In this document: in pieces, positions 62,720 to 64,000 of the stretch
Layout: each line of letters begins with the position of its first letter
Numbering within the stretch: position 1 is the first letter of the stretch
Assembly: GCF_023736115.1 (NCBI RefSeq)
Contig: NZ_JAKQZC010000004.1
Coordinates: 496,001-560,000, forward strand
Source of the DNA: Salinicola avicenniae
GTDB taxonomy: Bacteria; Pseudomonadota; Gammaproteobacteria; Pseudomonadales; Halomonadaceae
Length of the DNA stretch: 64,000 bases
Direction of reading: 5' to 3'
Notes under the pieces: generated by a model
What the model was told of the DNA's origin: nothing
Databases searched by the model: none
Seen by the model: only the letters and a program-made list of their open reading frames with translations
Translations under genes and position numbers: made by a program

Positions 62720-64000
62720 GGGCGCTGCGGGCGACGGTCCGTCTTCAGTTGCATGCCGGGTTCGATTTTGCCGCCGCACAGGCGCAGGTCGATTACTACG
62801 CGGCGCTTGGCGTCAGCCATTACTACCTGTCCCCGATTCTTGCCTCGAGACCCGGTTCGCCGCACGGCTATGACGGAATCGATCCGACGCGCGTCGATCC
62901 GGAATTGGGCGGAGAGGCCGGGCTCGAGCAACTGGTCGCAGCCCTGCATGCGCGCGAGATGGGCATTATTGCCGATATCGTGCCCAACCATCTGGCGGTC
63001 GGTGCGGACAACCCCTGGTGGCAGGATGTGCTGGCGCTGGGCCGCGAGAGTCGATACGCCGGCTGCTTCGATATCGACTGGGCACAGCCGGGTTGCGACG
63101 GCAAGCTGCTGCTGCCGTTTCTCGGCGACCGCTACACCGAGGTGCTGTCGCGGGGCGAGCTGGTGCTCTCGTGGGCGGCGAGCCGGCAGCGTTTCGAGGT
63201 CGTCTATCACGACCATCGCTTCCCGATCGCCCCGGACCAGATGGCCGAGGTGATCGACGCCGAGGTGCCGGCTTCCGGTCTGCGGGAGGACGATCCTCGC
63301 ATCCGGACGGCGCTGCTGCGCCACGACGCGAGCCACACGGAGGGCCGCGCACGCCTGCATGCGCTGCTCGAGCGCCAGGCCTATCGGCTGGCCCACTGGC
63401 GTACGGCCAACGACGCGCTCAACTGGCGGCGCTTCTTCGATATCACGGAGCTTGCCGGTGTCCGCGTCGAAGACGAGAGCGTGTTCGATCTCTCTCATGT
63501 CTATCTGCTGTCGCTGGTCGAACGTGGCTGGATCGACGGGCTGCGCATCGATCATATCGATGGCCTTGCCGATCCGAAGGGATACTGTCGTCGCCTGCGG
63601 GCGCGGCTGGATGGTATCGCGGCGCAGCGCCGCGACGGTGACTCGCTGCCGATCTTCGTCGAGAAGATCCTCGGCGGGCACGAGGCGCTTCATGACGACT
63701 GGGGCGTGGATGGCACGACTGGCTACGAATTTCTCGATCTCGTCTCCGGGGTGCAGCATGACCCGGCCGGGCAGACGCCGTTGCAGGCGTTGTGGCAGTC
63801 GGTCAGCGGCCGGCCGGCGGATTTCGCCGTCGAGATCGCACGCGCACGACGCGAGATGATCGCCGGGCCGTTGACCGCCGAGTTTGAGCGTGCAGTGGCG
63901 GCGATTGCTGTGCTGGCCATGTCGCAACCGGCGACACGCGAGTTCAGCGTGCCGGCAATACGGCGCGTGCTGGGCGCACTCGCGGTCGGCTACCCGGTCT
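62716..64000 (+). CDS. treY: Malto-oligosyltrehalose synthase, C-terminus beyond the window
   Basis: The first 428 residues of a protein usually 800-950 long; the frame is still open at the window end. ATG overlaps the malQ stop (ATGA). Family motifs: VRLQLHAGFDFAAAQAQVDYY, YLSPILASRPGSPHGYDGIDP, GIIADIVPNHLAV, nucleophile Asp in GLRIDHIDGLADPKGY and the acid Glu in FVEKILGGHEAL. It isomerises the reducing end of maltodextrins to a trehalosyl unit, which TreZ then cleaves. Confidence 0.95.
   Translation, partial: MRALRATVRLQLHAGFDFAAAQAQVDYYAALGVSHYYLSPILASRPGSPHGYDGIDPTRVDPELGGEAGLEQLVAALHAREMGIIADIVPNHLAVGADNPWWQDVLALGRESRYAGCFDIDWAQPGCDGKLLLPFLGDRYTEVLSRGELVLSWAASRQRFEVVYHDHRFPIAPDQMAEVIDAEVPASGLREDDPRIRTALLRHDASHTEGRARLHALLERQAYRLAHWRTANDALNWRRFFDITELAGVRVEDESVFDLSHVYLLSLVERGWIDGLRIDHIDGLADPKGYCRRLRARLDGIAAQRRDGDSLPIFVEKILGGHEALHDDWGVDGTTGYEFLDLVSGVQHDPAGQTPLQALWQSVSGRPADFAVEIARARREMIAGPLTAEFERAVAAIAVLAMSQPATREFSVPAIRRVLGALAVGYPV

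Noticed and set aside
1-64000. CRISPR arrays, insertion sequences, prophage or tRNA genes
   Set aside because: No spaced repeat array, transposase or integrase, terminal inverted repeats with target duplications, or cloverleaf sequence was recognised by reading.

Overview
The window is a GC-rich, densely coded chromosomal segment. Its gene content fits a halophilic gammaproteobacterium of the Halomonadaceae type (Halomonas, Salinicola and relatives): Entner-Doudoroff glucose catabolism under a HexR-type regulator, trehalose synthesis genes, KefB/C-like antiport, and gene pairs typical of that group. The organism is inferred from gene content only. No rRNA, tRNA, CRISPR array, insertion sequence or phage gene was seen.

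Layout. 1-10 kb: edge of an unidentified gene, a GlxA/AraC-type regulator divergent from a haloacid dehalogenase, an NfeD/slipin membrane pair, a SerB-like HAD phosphatase, mntH plus mntR, and a SulP transporter with a tandem universal stress protein. 10-23.4 kb, all on the minus strand: a 13-gene aryl-polyene-like (APE) lipid/pigment cluster read from 23404 down to 10866 (chain-length factor, ACP, membrane protein, acyl ligase fused to a dehydratase, glycosyltransferase, acyltransferase, LolA-like protein, MMPL exporter, halogenase-like flavoprotein, DUF3261 lipoprotein, ketosynthase, dehydratase, ketoreductase), then a small membrane protein. The cluster lacks several usual APE genes and carries an unusual gene fusion.

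23.4-24.1 kb holds no protein gene but encodes what looks like a CsrB/RsmY-type regulatory RNA: a sigma70-like promoter, six GGA motifs mostly in hairpin loops, and an intrinsic terminator. 24-27 kb: a PhnCDE-like ABC importer with a double-length permease. 27-41 kb: sugar catabolism: hexR divergent from zwf-pgl-eda, a ketone-body module (two CoA-transferase subunits plus thiolase), a PfkB sugar kinase, and the operon edd-glk-mutarotase-aldo/keto reductase divergent from gapA. Together these convert glucose through 6-phosphogluconate to pyruvate and glyceraldehyde-3-phosphate.

41-50 kb: a small unknown protein, a PAS protein with a degenerate GGDEF domain, an exported dienelactone-hydrolase-like protein, pncB, a DUF4190-like protein, a COG3146 acyltransferase, a KefB/C-like antiporter and a fructosamine-kinase gene whose 3' end looks frameshifted. 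50-55.4 kb: a TetR repressor divergent from a two-gene RND efflux pump, with a strong palindromic operator between them.

55.8-64 kb: a tightly coupled plus-strand operon glgA - branching-enzyme-like pseudoenzyme - treZ - malQ - treY (cut by the window end). It can build alpha-glucan and turn it into trehalose, the expected compatible solute. The most notable items are the putative Csr-type sRNA, the rearranged APE cluster with its WxWxIP flavoprotein, and the GlgB-like protein that has lost its catalytic residues.
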